Part shown: positions 10,230-22,018 of the stretch, piece after piece
How positions within the stretch are numbered: the stretch's first letter is position 1
Layout of the letters: every line of letters starts with the position of its first letter
Source of the DNA: Phoma sp. XZ068
Taxonomy: Eukaryota; Ascomycota; Dothideomycetes; Pleosporales; Didymellaceae
DNA: 64,000 nucleotides
Assembly (NCBI GenBank): GCA_004835665.1
Contig: RBKR01000016.1
Coordinates: forward strand, 1,116,001 to 1,180,000
Direction: 5' to 3'
Program-made: the position numbers and the translations under genes
The notes under the pieces: generated by a model
The model's input: the letters and a program-made list of their open reading frames with translations, nothing else
Told to the model about the DNA's origin: nothing
The model's database searches: none

Positions 10230-12322
10230 ATGACGGCTGCGGCGACTGCTGCCTCGGTGGCGGCGCTTTCGAGTCTTGCGGCGTATATCAATGCGAAGTA
10301 TCATATTGGGCAGGACCTGCGGGTGCTGAAGTGGAAGAAGAAGGGCGAGAAGCATTATGCTGAGCTAGGTAAGTGATGCAAGATTTGGTTCCTCTGTCTT
10401 TGACGGGAAGAATGGTGGGTGTGTTGGAAAAGCAAGGTGTTACTGCGAACTCATTTGCAGCATGTCGGTCCTTGGTCGTTGCGGAGTGTCTTGCTCGTCG
10501 ATACCCCAAAATGGGGGATGCAGGCATTTGTGATACGAGAACCTGCTAATACTTTGTAGTGCGGACTAAACGTCAATGTCTCTGGTACTCCTTCGTCCCA
10601 CACGTCCCGGAATATGCAAACGAGCTCGCCGTCTGGTCCCGCGAGAAGACATACACATGGCAGGAGCTCCACGACAAAGCCGTGCAATGGGCACACTTCT
10701 TCCTCGAGCAGGGTGTCAAGCCTGGCGACATGGTTGCCACGTACCTCATGAACTCGGCCGACTTCGTCGTCATCTGGATGGGCTTGTGGTGCATTGGATG
10801 CGCGCCGGCTATGCTGAACTTCAATCTGAGAGGAGATGCTCTGATTCACTGTCTCAAGATTGCAGATGTGAAGCTCGTTCTCGTCGACGCGGACGCCGAA
10901 TGTTCAGAGCGGTTCGAGGAAGTCCGAGGAAAAGTCGAGGGAGAGCTAGGCGTCACACCCTTCACCGTCAATTCTTCCATGCTGGAGAAAGTCTACTCTG
11001 GCCGGACTGACGTCCCCGACGACTCCTACCGCGAGCATGTATCCGGCTTCGACCCAACATGTCTGCTCTACACGTCTGGCACTACCGGTCTCCCCAAAGC
11101 CGGCAAGTTCATGATCAACCGCTACCACGAGCGCGGCAACCCCGACAAACTGCCCTTTGACCAGAGCCCCGGCCCCAACGGCGACCGCTGGTACTGTTGC
11201 ATGCCGCTATTCCACGGCACCGGCGGGCTGGCCACGATGGCCGCGCTGACAGGCGGCATGAGCGTCGCGATTGGGAAGAAGTTCAGCACAAGCGGATTCT
11301 GGGACGACATCCACGACTCCAACGCCTCCATGTTCGTGTACGTCGGCGAAGCAGCGCGGTACCTACTCATGGCGCCGCCGCACCCGCGTGAGCGTGACCA
11401 CAGACTGCGCGGTATGTACGGCAACGGGATGCGACCAGACGTGTGGACGCGGTTTAAGGAGCGCTTCAACGTCCCCGAGGTCATTGAGTTCTTCAACTCG
11501 ACTGAGGGCGTGTTGGCGATGGTTGTGCATAGTAAAGGCCCGTTTACAGACACCTCGGTTGGACACCATGGCGCGATTATCCGGAAGGCGCTGAACAACG
11601 TCTATGTCCCTGTGTCAGTTGACGCTGAGACGGGAGAGTTGATGCGTGATCCGAAGACTGGGTTTGTGAAGCGCAACTCGTACAATGAGGGTGGCGAGAT
11701 TCTCGTCGGCGTGCCGAGTGAAGCAGCATTTGCGGGATACTACAACAACCCCTCGGCGACAAAGAAGAAGTTCGAGAGAGACGTGTTTAAGAAGGGGGAT
11801 CTGTACTACCGGTCTGGAGACGCATTGCGAAGAGATGACGACGGAAGGTGGTACTTCCTCGACAGGCTGGGTGATACGTATCGCTGGAAGTCCGAGAACG
11901 TTTCGACTGCGGAGGTCGCCGAGGTACTGGGAAAGCACTCAGGCGTCGGCGAAGCCATCGTATACGGGGCCCTTGTACCCAAGCACGACGGGCGCGCAGG
12001 CTGCGTTGCACTTCGCCTTGCTGATGGCGTAGACACCAAGACGTTCGATTGGAAGGCGCTGCTCGATTACAGCAGGAACAAGCTGCCGCGGTATGCAGTA
12101 CCGATATTCTTGCGGCTCATTCGACAAGGCTCCAATACAGACAACCAGAAGCAGAACAAGGGGCCGCTGAGGCTGGAGGGTATCGAGATCGATAAGTATG
12201 GCGAGAAAGTACCGAATGGCCAGGAAGATGTAGTGCTGTGGGCTAAACCCGGAGCGAACTCGTACGTTAGATTTACACCAGATGACCTTCAGGCGTTGAG
12301 AGATGGGAAGATCACTATATAG
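10230..12322 (+). CDS. FAT1: Very-long-chain acyl-CoA synthetase / fatty acid transport protein
   Basis: There are two exons, 10230-10368 and 10560-12322, with an unusually long intron for this locus (191 bp). The 633-residue product matches the FATP/VLACS length. Exon 1 encodes a short membrane-associating N-terminus (AALSSLAAYINAKYHIG). Exon 2 carries the AMP-binding signature YTSGTTGLPKAGK, the second-half motif FFNSTEGVLAM and the FATP-specific motif FLDRLGDTYRWKSENVSTAE. The enzyme activates very-long-chain or dicarboxylic fatty acids with ATP and CoA, at ER, lipid droplet or peroxisome; no PTS1 is seen at the C-terminus (GKITI). The phase-1 splice gives VRTKRQCLWYS. Fungal paralogues exist, so exact orthology to yeast Fat1 is likely but not certain. 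Confidence 0.9.
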
Positions 12323-12641
12323 ATTAGATGCAGATATTCACCAGCATGATTTCAGCTTTTGATCCTCACTCGTCAACTATTCGAGTGTGACACAGGCGGA
12401 TACACCGGAAGGCCTTCCCTGTCTCGTATGATGTAGAGGACCTAGTCGTCTTGGACCCTGGACCTAGTCATTCAGCTAACATGATCATCGCCATGATGGG
12501 CAGACTCATAAACCAATTTGAACATGGTGCAGTCGACTTTGTCCATCACCACTGATATTGAAGGTTTAGGCACTTTTGCAGCTCATACAGCTCTGAACTA
12601 GCCTCGATACGGTATTTCCATCAATTGCCTCTCACTCGCTC
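12323..12641. other. Convergent 3' intergenic region
   Basis: This 319-bp gap lies between two converging genes. It contains no ORF of note and no obvious structure beyond the expected 3' UTRs. Confidence 0.6.
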
Positions 12642-13361
12642 CTATCCTGCCATAATGCCCTTAACAAATTCCACAATACTATCCACGCCCTGCGGCTCAT
12701 TCAGCCAATGCCGTCCCTTGTCGAACTGCTGCCACTTCACATCCATCCCCCTCTCTTCTAGCCATTCACACATCAGTTTGCCATTTCTGACAGGCACAAC
12801 ATCATCATCCACACAATGTTGCAGAAGAATCGGCACTGACTCCATACCCTCTGTTCTCTCCGATGCATTATACATCTCTCGCAACTCCTCTTCAAACGGC
12901 AGCCACCCACACAGCCCAAAGAACCCACCGACGCAAATACCCCTGGAGAGCAGTGTATAAATAGCAGTCGCACAGCCTTGACTTATACCCGCCACAATGA
13001 CATTGCTTAGCGGGACTTCTTCCGCCTCTTCTTCAATAATCTCTTGTAGCCGCCGTCTACTCTCTTCAAGACCAGGTCTCTGAACATCACGATCGCCCTG
13101 CGGATCCGTCACACTTATCAAATCGAACCATTGACATTCTTCCGTGTCCGGTTCGTTGGCATACGATAGGTGCCCGCACGGGAACACCCACTTTGCGCTT
13201 GGGAATAGCTCGGTAAAGAAGGCGCCGCTGCTGTCCTGGCTTTCGAAGATTTCGGAGCAGAATTCTGTGGCGTTGGAGCCGCGGCCGTGGAGGAAGATGA
13301 TTGTGTGTGTATGAGGTGCTGTAGGCAGGACGATGTGGGAGGGTGGGTTTGGAGGCTCCAT
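12642..13361 (-). CDS. Alpha/beta-hydrolase esterase, acyl-protein-thioesterase/carboxylesterase type
   Basis: The single-exon, 239-residue protein is the usual length for the phospholipase/carboxylesterase (APT1-like) family. The oxyanion strand is IIFLHGRGSNATEF. The nucleophile elbow is GISQGCATA, with serine at about residue 126. The acidic member is in HCVDDDVVPV and the histidine is in KGRHWLNEP. All three catalytic residues are present. Family members hydrolyse thioesters on acylated proteins or short carboxylic esters in the cytosol. This one belongs to the fungal branch with a longer insert (residues 60-105), so it is less likely to be the housekeeping APT1 and substrate specificity is open. 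The start ATG at 13361 precedes a proline-rich leader directly at the first beta strand. Confidence 0.87.
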   Translation of the reverse strand: MEPPNPPSHIVLPTAPHTHTIIFLHGRGSNATEFCSEIFESQDSSGAFFTELFPSAKWVFPCGHLSYANEPDTEECQWFDLISVTDPQGDRDVQRPGLEESRRRLQEIIEEEAEEVPLSNVIVAGISQGCATAIYTLLSRGICVGGFFGLCGWLPFEEELREMYNASERTEGMESVPILLQHCVDDDVVPVRNGKLMCEWLEERGMDVKWQQFDKGRHWLNEPQGVDSIVEFVKGIMAG

Positions 13362-14005
13362 TTTGGGATACAGGCGAGTTCAGTGTAGTTTCAGCGCTGT
13401 AGGTGAGAACTCAAAGAGCGAGAAAATTTGTGAAGGTGATATATTTGTGGTGTGGTGGTTGTTCCATGGTTGCACGTTGCTGTTGCCTGCAGTTGGAGAT
13501 TTCGCCTTTACCCAGGTGCTCGCCTCTTTCACAACCGACTTTTGAAATCCTTACTGCACAACGACGACCCTCATCAGACTTACTGATAAGTCCAAGTGAA
13601 AGTGCCATAAGGCTTAAAGCTGTTCTATATGTATGGTGATGAGGTTGGCCGACCCACCTCCATTGGCGGGGTCTTCGCGGAGTTTTGACCTCATCTAACA
13701 GCTCCACTTGATCCTGGAAGCGACTGCTACTGATCCACAAGACTTGGACCGAAGCAGAGGCAGATATGCATAAACGAAGCCAAGAGCCAAGTCCGCAGTC
13801 GCAACGAATTTTCACAAACCCAACTGCAGCTTAGCAAAGGACACGTCTTCATTGGCTCGCCAACGTCCAGCATGGTGCGCGCGTAGTAACATGCTCCACT
13901 TCGGGGCGAGCCGCTGACACTGTGCTCCCAGGCCTATGGGCGACGATGTTTGTATCACAGAATCGTTCCATAGGGTATTCGAAACTGAGTACCCCTTTGA
14001 GCACG
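13362..14005. other. Divergent intergenic region, esterase / permease
   Basis: This 0.64 kb contains the 5' sides of both neighbours. An in-frame upstream ATG at 13946 could extend the permease by 20 residues, so the right edge is uncertain. Short minus-strand ORFs here have no family features. Confidence 0.5.
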
Positions 14006-15743
14006 ATGGCAAGCGATGCCGTTGAGAGGCGATTGGTTCGCAAGCTTGGTGTGTACTTCATTTGCAGCTGTGAGGAAGCAACTAATATGTAGTAGATTGT
14101 TTCATACTGGTGCGATACATGTAACTTGTAGAGTTGTACAAATGCTGATCTAGGACAGGTGTATTGCTGCGCAGCGTACTTCTTCAATTACTTAGGTCAG
14201 TATGGCTGACCACTCTTACGACTCAGCAGACTAAAACTTTGTAGATCGATCAGCTTTCGCAAATGCATATGTATACCCTCACGAGATCGAGTTGTAAAAA
14301 CAGCCACCTGATATCTGAACCTTAGGTTTCTGGCCTCAAAGAATCCCTCCATCTTGGAGGCAACCAATACAGCATCCTTATCGCCATGTTCACCGCAGGG
14401 TACAAGCCTCCAGCAACAACATTCGTTATTGATTAAACCTAACATATGTCAGTGCCTGTGTTGGTCAAATTCCACATGCCCTAATCATCCAGAAAGTCGC
14501 GCCTCGCTTCTGGCTTCCTTTCACTCTTCTAGTCTGGTCTGGCTTGACTATGTGCTGTGCTGCATGCAAAACATACGAACAACTTTGCGTAGTCCGATTC
14601 CTCCAAGGATTCTTCGAGTCAAGTCTGTACAGTGGCACAATTTACATCCTGGGCTCATGGTACAAGCCATTGGAGATTGCGAAAAGGACTGCCATCTTCA
14701 CTGCGATTGGACAGATCGGTAGCATGTTCGCCGGAGTCATGATGACTGCCATGAACGAAGGGTTGCACGGTGAGACAGCACTTGAAGGCTGGCAGTGGGT
14801 TTTCATTATCAGTAAGAAAAGGCTTTTGCGAAGGTGGTTCCCCAAGCTAACCCCACTGTAGATGGCGCAATGGGCATCCCTTTTGGCTTCTTCGGCCTAG
14901 CCTTCTTTCCAAACTTGCCGGAGTCAACCACTGCGCCCTACCTCAGCAAAGAGGAGATTCAATTCGCCATTGACCGTCTCCCTCCGAAGAAGAACTGGGG
15001 CCACGACATCAGTATCAAGTCATTATGCAAGCGACTGTTCGCTTCACCTAGCTTCTACATCCTGACTCTATACTCAGTTATCGGATGTGCGCTCGAAGCC
15101 ATCGTCTTGCAAGGACTATTTCTGCTCTGGATGAAGGCCAACATCGAGAAGTTCCCATCCTACGCCACAACCACCTACCCGCTGGGCATCCAAGCTGTAT
15201 CTATCGTGTCGAACATCAGCGCTGGATACGTGATTGACATGACGAACCGACGCATACCTATGGTCATTTTGGCAGGCGTCTTACAGCTTCTGGTTGCCAT
15301 ACTACTACTCATTCCTAATCTCTCTACCGCCGGAACGTTCTTCGCGTTCTATCTCGCCGGCACATCGTATATTGTAAACCCTATCCTGTACGGCTGGGCG
15401 AGTGTTATCTGCCAACGCGATGGAGACGATGCATCGCGCTCAGTCATTCTCTATGTTATGAGTATGGTGCAGTCGATTCTGTATACGTTCTGGGGTATCA
15501 CGTTGTACCCGGCAACTGATGCGCCGTATTGGCAGAAGGGGTATATTACGATGATTGTGGTTGTGTTTGCATTCTTCGCTTGCACGGCTGCGGTACAATG
15601 GGCAAGTTACAATAATATCCTCTCAACATTGAAGCTAACTGTAGTTATAGCTGGATAAAAAGTCGCAACGGGCGGCCACCGAAGAACAGGAACAAGTGAC
15701 AAATGTCCAGGAGCGACTAGTAGGCTCGGCCAAGCAGGATTAG
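14006..15743 (+). CDS. Dal5-type (allantoate/pantothenate) MFS permease, seven exons
   Basis: I rebuilt seven exons: 14006-14048, 14154-14195, 14245-14270, 14326-14399, 14453-14811, 14862-15601 and 15651-15743. Together they give an uninterrupted 458-residue protein. The joined sequence shows the family landmarks: RLVRKL, YFFNYLDRSAF, the LHLGGNQYSILIAMFTAG segment, VGQIPHALIIQKV, RFLQGFFESSLYSG, IGSWYKPLEIAKRT and the second-half YLAGTSYIVNPILYGW. Dal5-family carriers import small acids and amides across the plasma membrane. Intron 6 (15602-15650) has a GC donor (GCAAGT) and the C-terminal exon then reads LDKKSQRAATEEQ. The first helix is about three residues shorter than usual between RKL and NYLDR, so exon 1/2 borders are the weak point. 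The gene may be functional or slightly decayed. The start could instead be 13946. Confidence 0.8.
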
Positions 15744-15839
15744 ATGATAATTAATTTGGTATGGCTGGACAATGTGCCTTCGCCACCCGTCTATGTCTAT
15801 ATATGCAGCGTGCCCACCAATCTTGCCCATTGATGCAAA

Positions 15840-17001
15840 CTACCAAGTCCAACCCTTCTCATCCTCCTTCTTCTTCTCGAAAACACCGATGTCCTTCGCG
15901 ACGATATCCGCAACATACGTTGCTGCCTTCTCCGCAACAGGCACACCGTGACGCAGGCAGAAACCATGCGGGAGGCCTTCCCTCTCATCAACCTCCATGA
16001 TCGGCTTCCAGTTCTCGCCAAGGCCATCAACCTCCTCAACACCATTTGCCGCTTGTCGTCCCCTAGTCTGAATAAGCTTGTCTCTTGTCTCGTCCGCGAC
16101 CCAGTGATCCTTCTTGGCAAATAGGAAGCGCAAGTGCGCGCGCTCGTGCTTGTATTCAGTAGGATGCGCAGCACCCCAAATATCGTCATCCCAGAAGTCG
16201 GTGTCAATCTGGAACATCTCATCGCGGGCCATGTGCAGCGCTTGCTGAACGCCGTGGGGAGACTTGATGAATGAGGCCGTGGTGTGTGCTGCATCATCTG
16301 GGAAGCCCATAAGCCATTTGATCATTCTGGCCAGAAGTGATAGTGGAATCAAGAGAGTTAGGAGGTTGGCAGCTACAGCTGCGAAGAACGCGAAGTTGGA
16401 GTTTTTCAAGAATGGCTGTATGGATGGTTAGCTTGAGCACGTGACCGATTGAAGGCAATATACGTACTGCAGCCTTTTGACCGCTCTCACTCCTGACGAT
16501 CTCCATGACTGTAGGGAATAAGGCAACACCACCAACAATTCTTGTAGCGTAGTCCTCTCCGGCCATGCCGTGCGCCCGTAGCCTTCGGATAATCTCAAGC
16601 GCAATGTAGCTTCCGACAGAGTGACCCATGACAATAACTCTTACATCCCGCTGCCCATCATCTGATACATCTTCCACCAGATCAGTAAGCTCATCTTCCG
16701 CATGCCGGATCTGGTCTTGGAGGCCGTAAGGGGGGATTTTGTGCCATTTCATGGTGTTGATCTCGTGGTTGTTCATCTCAAAGCCCGAAAGCGAGCGGCC
16801 GTACACTTGGAATTCGACATCGCGATTTGATGCAGTGTTGCGTGTCAAAACTCCGTACAGATGTGTCAAGAAAGTGCGGTAGTATTCGATGAGGCCAGGG
16901 TTGCCGGTGACGAAGTAGATGATGTATGTCCGGGTCGCCTGTTTCCTCCCAGGCTCATAGTGAGGACGAAGGTAGATTTTCGAAGCTGGTGGATTCGACA
17001 T
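15840..17001 (-). CDS. Lipid droplet-associated hydrolase (LDAH/C2orf43 family)
   Basis: There are two exons, 16468-17001 and 15840-16415, with a 52-bp intron; the product is 369 residues. It begins with the family pattern YIIYFVTGNPGLIEYYRTFL (oxyanion strand). The nucleophile elbow is GHSVGSYIALE, serine near residue 125. A hydrophobic hairpin around residues 188-215 (FAFFAAVAANLLTLLIPLSLL) is the membrane/droplet anchor typical of this family. The catalytic histidine is expected in FAKKDHWVADETRD. Family members are found on lipid droplets, and their enzymatic activity in vivo is debated. The splice joins SGQKAA to PFLKNSN in phase 0. Confidence 0.88.
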
Positions 17002-19355
17002 TTTGAAGATTGTTTTGTTGTCTCGGGGGAGAAAAGAGATAATCGATGAATGCGTGAATTTGATCGAGTCTGGATGCAGGGTCCACGAGCCTAGCTCGAA
17101 AGTGGTAAAGTGCCATGCCTTCCGTATCCACTTCTCTGCTCTACTGCTTTAATATCAGCATACATCCAGACGACCGCAATTACCTCGGCATCGTATGTAA
17201 TACAAGGGGAACATACTAAGAAAACGAATCACGAAGTAGCCGTCTGCATTTCTATGTTTGGGTGAGGCCATGCCTGCAGCGTGGTTCTAGCAAAGAATTG
17301 CTGCAGGTTGGTTGAGATGTATCCTTTTGCACCACGAGTATTCGTTTACGGTGATATGTCTATAGGCGATACCAATTGGTGAGTTTTCTCTCATCTCGGT
17401 ACTGACCAAGGTCGTTTGAAGCACAATCTACTTCCCTCGTTGCTGGATGATGCGCCGCATTTCGAAAGTCATGTCCAACCATTAGGAAGCTCTTAAAATA
17501 AAGCAGCTCATCCTAAATAGTAAAATGTTATACTAGATTTAAAACCGTCGAAAAATTTCGATGATTCAAGTCGCGAGTAGCCTACGAACCCGTTGGGCAG
17601 GTTTCATCTGTATCAATCGGAAAGGTTTGTTCGATAAACCACAGCTGGAGCTGCAATACTATAAGTAGGATGATGCAACGGCAGGAAGATGTGGTGTTCT
17701 TGTGCTACATTGTTGATTAGGCGGTACTCTATATGGCCTGGAAGCTATTACAAAGTCTATAAGGTACATGCCAATGCAGTGACTTATCTTTTGGGATTCT
17801 ACAGTTATCGATGCGTACGAACATTCATTCAACAATGCACTGTGCTTTCTTCCAAGGGAGGTTTACTCTCCCAGGAAAAATTTGCTGCAGGACAACGCAA
17901 CGACAGGTTCTTGGTAGCTAGAGATGCTTCAGTTAGAACGGTGAGTCAGTTCGGCACAACTTGATCGGTCAGTGGTTTTGAAGCGAATGACGATTGAATG
18001 ACCCAAGCTGAAAAGAATTGATCTCGGTGACGAGACAGGGATGTTTGGGGGCCAGTATCAGGTAGCTATGCACATGTTGTTCGGAGCAGCGACGCCCGAA
18101 TTTGCTTGGAGGATGTCTCAGCTGAAGCCAGTTTCTATTGTTGAGCAATTTTCCCTGCTGAAGGTATTATGGCATTATGATGTGCGATGTAAACCGAGTA
18201 ACTAGGTATGCATATTCCTCCTGCTCCTCCTGAGCAGATTTCGGCTACGCCGAACAATAATCAGCTCATCTTGTCAGAACGAAATCTGTATGGGACCACT
18301 TTCGCATGTGGGCGTGCTTGATCTCGATCTTCAACGGTCGTCGTGGCTATCGTGACCAGTCAACGGCCCGAAAACATTATTGAAGCCTGCCTCATCCCAT
18401 GTCAAATATCAGAAACTTCAGTCGAAGAGGTTGAAGACCGACATCTAGACAACGCATCGCGATGAGATGCTGTCGGATGAAGTCCCGATTGGCTCATCAC
18501 TTGTGAGGCCCTGCTCGTTTCCCTCCTTACTCCCCTGCTGCTGCAAATCGATGATGAGATTCTCCGAAATGCGATAAACTTTCCCATGTTGCAGACCCGC
18601 AGCTGGCAGTTGGTGGTGTTTCTTGGGATCGGAATTTATGTGGTGATCGATGTCGTCACGGTGGAGCTCTGGGGTGATTTGGTGCCAAGTGCCTCCCACG
18701 AGTCATGCAGCCAACGCCGCGCTAGGTGAAATCGGCGCCCGCCAGCCCGCGTCATTCGCATCTTTCGCGATATCAATGAATTCGTCCGTAACGCCCACCC
18801 GTGCCCTACAGATCCTGCACGGCTGCCTGTAGATGCCACATATCCGCTCTCACCGTTCCCACGACATGTCACGTTGACTGCATGCAAATCGAGAAGTCAC
18901 CAACACAAAACCGTCAATTCCCATCATACGACTTTGCGCACACCTGCCCAGCGCTGTCTCGCTTCACCATTGGGTTCCAGAGCAATCGCTTTGAGACTTC
19001 TGTATAGTCGCGTGCTTTGGAACCGTTGTTCGCATCCTTTGAGGAGCGTATTGCGTGTTTGGACGCAAATACCACCCCGGTTTTACGACGTTGCGACAAG
19101 GAGACATCAAGCTGGAAGGAACGCGTACATAATCGCAGCGGATCCGCAGCATCTGGCGACTCATTAGTAGTTCCAGTGCTTACTTGGGACCTTTGCGCAT
19201 CCAGACTCTGCCGGAGGCCATTATCGAGGCAGGACAAGCAAGGCTGATCAGGTTGGAAAACCCAGATCTTCAGGCTTCACTGGATCACTGGGTCTGACTC
19301 ACGTAATAGCGCCCTCGCCAACTCTACGAAATCACGAACAAAGTTCAAAGCGCAA
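17002..19355. other. Long gene-poor region
   Basis: This 2.35 kb, the longest gene-free stretch here, lies between the start of the hydrolase gene (minus) and the Hsf1 start (plus). ORFs of 60-107 codons occur on both strands (for example 17689-17964 plus, 18445-18699 minus) but none has domain-like features or matching splice extensions that I could find. I see no tRNA-like A/B-box pair, simple repeat or transposase remnant. The right 0.5-1 kb probably carries the HSF1 promoter and 5' UTR. Confidence 0.45.
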
Positions 19356-21666
19356 ATGTCGACACGCAAGCGGCGCGCTCCGGGCGCAGAACCACAAGTT
19401 TCAATGCCGACATACCCGCAGGATGCCAGCATACCAACCGATCAGTACATGAACTGGAACGACCCCTCAATGAATGCCGACATGGGCGCCTTCAACGACC
19501 CAACACTATTCGACAACTACGGAACGAACACAATGAACAGCGGGCATAACCGTGTGATATCATTGGATGGGATGACGGACACTCCAGACTTGGGCTCAGG
19601 ACAGTTGGTCAGGAGGAATCCAAATCAGCAGCTCGCACCGGCACCACGGAGAGGACAGTGGGACGGCTACCCTAGTCCTACACAGCAGTGGGAAAACATA
19701 GTTGATGACGATGAGGAGTTGGAGCAGAAGGCTGCAGTTGCGAAAAAGGATGCGCAGGCCAAGAGGAAGCAGATCCCTCCGTTTGTGCAGAAATTAAGCA
19801 GGTGAGTCTGGAGCAAGCCCAGGCTCCGCTGACCCAGGCATTTGGATTGTGCTAACTATCTACAGCTTCCTTGATAACAACAAGAATGAAAACCTCATCC
19901 GGTGGTCCGACGACGGCAATTCATTTATCGTACTAGACGAAGACGAATTCGCGCGGACGCTCATCCCAGAGCTCTTCAAGCACAACAACTACGCTTCTTT
20001 TGTACGTCAGCTGAACATGTACGGCTTCCACAAGAAGGTCGGACTTTCAGACAACTCCATGAAAGCGAGCGAAACCAAAGCAAAAGCTCCCAGCGAATAC
20101 TACAACAAGTACTTCAAGCGCGGGAGACCGGAGCTACTGTGGTTGATTCAGAAGCCCAAGAACCCAACGGCCGGACCCAAGCGAAAACGTGACGACGAGG
20201 CCAAGGGCGACAGTGATGACGAGCGCAAGTATGTGCAGGACACTGGCGGCGGCGGGTACATCGAGGACTTGACGCCGGTCAGGAGGAATGACGATATGGC
20301 CATGATTCCACGGTCAGAGTACAACAGTCTGCGAGTTGAAGTCCGCGAGCTACAGCAGCAGCAAAAGCTGATCTCCAATGTTCTGGGCCAAATCAAACGA
20401 CAGAACGACGAGCTATACTCGCGAGCGACGTCCTTCCAAGCGCTGCATGACCGTCATGAGAACTCGATCAACGCTATTCTTACATTCCTTGCTACATTCT
20501 ACAAGCGAGGCCTGGAGGGTAACGCAGGAGGCATCAACCTTGCTGATATGTTCCCTGGAGCGCGACAACAAACACATGGTAATGTCGTCGATGTTGGCGA
20601 TTATCAAGCGCCAGAGATGAACAGGTCACCGTCGTTTCAACGAAAGAAGCAGCCTCTCGCGCTTCTACCTGCTCCAGGACCCGGAAAGGATTATTTGTCA
20701 CCGCCTGGTGGCCGAGCAACCACTATGAGTCCCACCACAAGGCCAACGCCAAGCCCAATCACACGGCAGGGCAGCCAGAATGCCGTCTTCCGAACCCCCT
20801 CGCAGACAAGGACACCATCCGCTATGCCAGCTTCCAGCCGGGCTGGCTCCTCTTCCATCCCTCCCTTCAAAGTCGAATCGCAGTCGCCCCAAAATGTCGA
20901 TCCCCTCCCCGAAGCTGAAGAGATCCTCTCCGCTATCCAGAACGCAAACAGCAATGCCGGCCACCACACCAGCCAAGCACCGCAATTCGACTTTCCCGCC
21001 GCGCTCTCCAACTACCAGACTGCCGACGGCGCTGTACCTCTCACACCGCAACAGCGCAACGATGTCCTCAGCCTCATGGCAGACAACGCAGCCGCATCAA
21101 ACACCAACAACGCACTCACAAACCCCAACCCGCCCGAGGTCAGCAACCTGCTCCACGACCTGAGCCGATACCAAGAAACCCAACAACAACTCGAACTCCT
21201 CCAAAAGATGAGCGACCAGCAAAACAGCCGCGTCCAAAGCCTCCAAGAACGCCTCCAACCGCTCAGCCCCAGCGGCCAAATCCCCGGCCTCACCGACAAC
21301 AGCACAAACTACTTCGGCTCCCACCTCGGCGACCCAGGGCAGTACGATCTTGACCTCGACAGCTTCGTCCAAGACAACGACTACTTCCCGCACAGCACCA
21401 CCAACGGCGCTGACGCCAACAGTGTGCTCCCGGACTTCAACTACGAACTCCCCGACGCCAACGCGGGGATGAACGGCGCGGGGTTTAGCACCGGTGATGC
21501 GTTTCCGTTTGAGCCCAGGGACGATGGAACACTGCATGTTGCCGACAACAGTAATAACGATGGCAGGGTAGAGAGCGTGAGTTCCTCGGGTACATCGCCT
21601 GCGGCTACGGTCGAGGAGGTGGAGGATGAGTCGAGGAAGAGGAGTCCTAAGCGGCGGAGGAAGTAG
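19356..21666 (+). CDS. HSF1: Heat shock transcription factor Hsf1
   Basis: There are two exons, 19356-19801 and 19866-21666 (64-bp intron), giving 748 residues. The HSF-type winged-helix DNA-binding domain spans about residues 142-245: PPFVQKLSSFLD, LIRWSDDGNSFIV, ELFKHNNYASFVRQLNMYGFHK and the wing SEYYNKYFKRGRPELLWLI. A trimerisation coiled coil follows (around residues 305-370, VRELQQQQKLISNVLGQIKR onward). The remaining ~370 residues are Gln/Asn/Ser/Pro-rich and acidic, typical of fungal activation regions, ending in a basic KRSPKRRRK. The protein binds nGAAn repeats in heat-shock promoters in the nucleus. The intron splits the DNA-binding domain just after KLS, a place where HSF genes often have one. 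Skn7 and Sfl1 share the fold, but the linear motifs fit Hsf1. Confidence 0.93.
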
Positions 21667-22018
21667 ATCTGCGTCTCTCTCTTTCGCTTTGGTTTGACTG
21701 GGGTGTTTTTGAAAGGAAAGGAAAGGGAAGGAAGACGGGTCATGGTATATAAGGCAGCAGCGTATAGGAACTGCGAAGGCAATGGCATAGCGTGGCGTTT
21801 TGGGAGTCGAAGAGTCGGTCAGTGGGGATAGCGACAGCGCGGACGAGCAAAGTCTGCGGTCTGCGGTTTATTTTACGAATGTCATGATACTCATACTCAT
21901 AGTCTCAAAGGAAAGAAAAAAGCGCATAGATGCGTTGGTATTCTTCATTTCATTTCATTTTTGTGCAATCTCTGGTATATCACTCACTCGCCTTTTCCAA
22001 CAGCTTCAGTCTACTACT
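21667..22018. other. Convergent 3' intergenic region
   Basis: This 352-bp gap separates Hsf1 and the GAR synthetase gene, whose 3' ends face each other. It is too short to encode the AIR synthetase half that is fused to GAR synthetase in yeasts, and no part of such a domain is seen. Confidence 0.65.

Noticed and set aside
17689..17964. 91-codon plus ORF
   Set aside because: No similarity or splice extension recognised; expected by chance in AT-leaning sequence.
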